Below are positions 28,445 through 29,766 of a stretch of DNA of 29,766 nucleotides, piece after piece. The first letter of the stretch is position 1; every line of letters starts with the position of its first letter. The DNA comes from Entamoeba invadens IP1 (lineage: Eukaryota; Evosea; Mastigamoebida; Endamoebidae): positions 223,390 to 253,155 of the forward strand of contig NW_004191835.1 of assembly GCF_000330505.1 (NCBI RefSeq), written 5' to 3'. The position numbers and the translations under genes were made by a program. The notes beneath the pieces are model-generated. The model was given only the letters and a program-made list of their open reading frames with translations, was not told the DNA's origin and made no database searches.

Positions 28445-29104
28445 TTATTGTTGTTTATAGTTTATAGTTACAAAAAATACAAAAACATGAAAAATGCATA
28501 TAAAAACTATTATTCAAAAAGTTGGTAAAAACATGATAAGATATACTATTTTTTATTATAAATAACCATTCACCATTGGTTTCTATTTTTGCCAATAATA
28601 TAATTCATATATAATTCATATAGAGTCAGAGTTTGTTTTAAATTTCTTTCTTTTCTAATGAATTAATTAATTTTTATTATAATTAGTAATAATTTTTGTT
28701 GAAAAGGGAATTATTATCTGATAATATAGATTGATTTGAATAAATTATATATACAGAAAGAAGAGCGAGTAGTGCTTCGCAGTTTATGAACAGAAGTTTT
28801 TTTCTATTTTTTTTCAAACTGAAAATAATCACATTCAAAAATTTAATAATTTTTAATAGATTTATCTCCACTTTTGGGATTAATTTATTCAAACACAATT
28901 ATTAAAAAACAAAATCATAAACTGTAAAACTGAATCAAGTTTAAAAAAATAAATAAAAAAACCCAAAACTTTGAATTTTTTTTTTGTTTTTGTCAAAAAT
29001 CCAAATTATGATCAAAAATGCATTTTTGTCAAATTTTGTAAAAATGGTTATTAAAGTAAACTGTGATAAAAACAAATAATATTAATCCTAAATAAATAAT
29101 GTTT
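28445..29104. other. Intergenic spacer
   Basis: Region upstream of the minus-strand BspA gene. It is AT-rich without a supported ORF; a minus-strand open stretch at 28683-28898 lacks an ATG. A perfect 16-base palindrome (caaaaatgcatttttg, 29013-29028) is present near poly-T tracts. Confidence 0.4.
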
Positions 29105-29766
29105 TCAATTATTTACACAACAAAGTTATCAACACATTAAAATGTTTGAATAAATTAATAACGAACATACATAAATGTTAATAAACATGTAATAGTTAAA
29201 TAAAATTTCAAGTTAAACGATGACTGTTAATGACATTGTTATTTTCAAATATTGATTGTAATGTATGTGTTATTGATGTGACAGTTAAAACGAAGAAAAG
29301 TCAAATATTATCAATTGTTACTTATTTCATTGTCCAACTACGTTAATGTTCATAATGATTAATTAATCGCTTATTGTTGATAATTACATGTTAATGAGAT
29401 ATTATATACAATTAAAATTGTTTTATTTTTTTAAATATAACAACATACAACAGTAAAGACATGTATTTTGACAACATCACAACATTTATGATTAATTAAT
29501 ATAAAAAGGTGTATTTATTATTATTTTAAATAATTTATAAACAATAATTAATAAATTATTGTTTTTTGCTGCTCTTTTGTTTTAAAAAACAGCCTAAAAA
29601 CAAATAACTGTCAACTATTTAAACAAAAATATCAAATTAAATCTTTAAATGATAACACTAAAATAAAAAATATAACATCTACAGCATTTTTATTTTTTGA
29701 CTTGGAGCTCACATTTCATGCACATGAGATATTAAGATCTTTTTTCCCGTAGTTTAAGTTTTAATA
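29105..29766 (+). repeat. Dispersed ~650-bp repeat, copy 3 (runs to window edge)
   Basis: It is colinear with copy 2 (7010-7690). Blocks are acaaagttatcaacacatt (29120), gatgactgttaatgacattg (29219), tatttcattgt (29325), cacaacatttatgat (29477), aaaacagcct (29587), atgataacactaaaata (29648) and gacttggagctcaca (29699). The similarity reaches the right edge, so the element may continue beyond it. Confidence 0.65.

Noticed and set aside
28683..28898. 71-codon minus-strand ORF
   Set aside because: TTG start, low-complexity composition and no recognisable motif.

Overview
This window looks like nuclear DNA from an Entamoeba species, most probably one of the larger, transposon-bearing genomes such as the E. 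invadens lineage. The evidence is very AT-rich spacers, mostly intronless genes opening with ATG after A-rich leaders, and typical Entamoeba families. These are cysteine-rich BspA-type leucine-rich repeat proteins, a coiled-coil TLDc protein, an SH2-bearing TKL-type kinase and a small mariner-type inverted-repeat element. I see no tRNA array, rRNA, CRISPR array or bacterial-type operon. The genus call is recognition of protein families from memory, not a database search.

Layout. Positions 1-5126 are almost gene-free: a degenerate ~82-bp tandem repeat (777-1095), one copy of a dispersed ~650-bp repeat (about 2170-2865, inverted), one possible small membrane-protein ORF (3437-3748), and a perfect 20-bp inverted repeat whose arms (598-617 and 5002-5021) lie 4.4 kb apart. 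Then come a secreted RNase T2 with a long charged N-terminal region (minus, 5127-6413), a second copy of the dispersed repeat (7010-7690), a coiled-coil/TLDc protein (8042-9040), a decayed, possibly BTB-type gene (9835-10588), a BspA/LRR_5 protein with 18 cysteine-framed repeats (11168-12796), a kinase-SH2 protein whose HRD aspartate is asparagine (13001-14479), a two-helix mini membrane protein (14803-15012, minus), and a coiled-coil protein ending in a DnaJ C-terminal-like domain (16406-18385).

The second half holds a 255-bp mariner-like MITE (19010-19264). A secreted surface protein follows, whose reading frame is cut by one in-frame TAA before a cysteine-rich, GPI-signal-like tail (19435-20928). 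Next, all on the minus strand, come a macro-domain-like protein (21667-22788), a proline/glutamine-rich two-helix membrane protein (23267-23689), a 5'-truncated tetraspan-like fragment (24109-24636), a complete four-helix membrane protein (24903-25391) and a second, more divergent BspA-type protein (26561-28444). The window ends in a third copy of the dispersed repeat (29105-29766).

The genes do not form an operon or a recognisable pathway. Common threads are surface or secretory proteins, signalling, and lineage-expanded families in a repeat-rich setting. The most notable features are the HRN kinase-SH2 protein, the surface gene with one stop codon, the J-domain-less DnaJ-C coiled-coil fusion, and the F-box-like N-termini shared by both BspA proteins.
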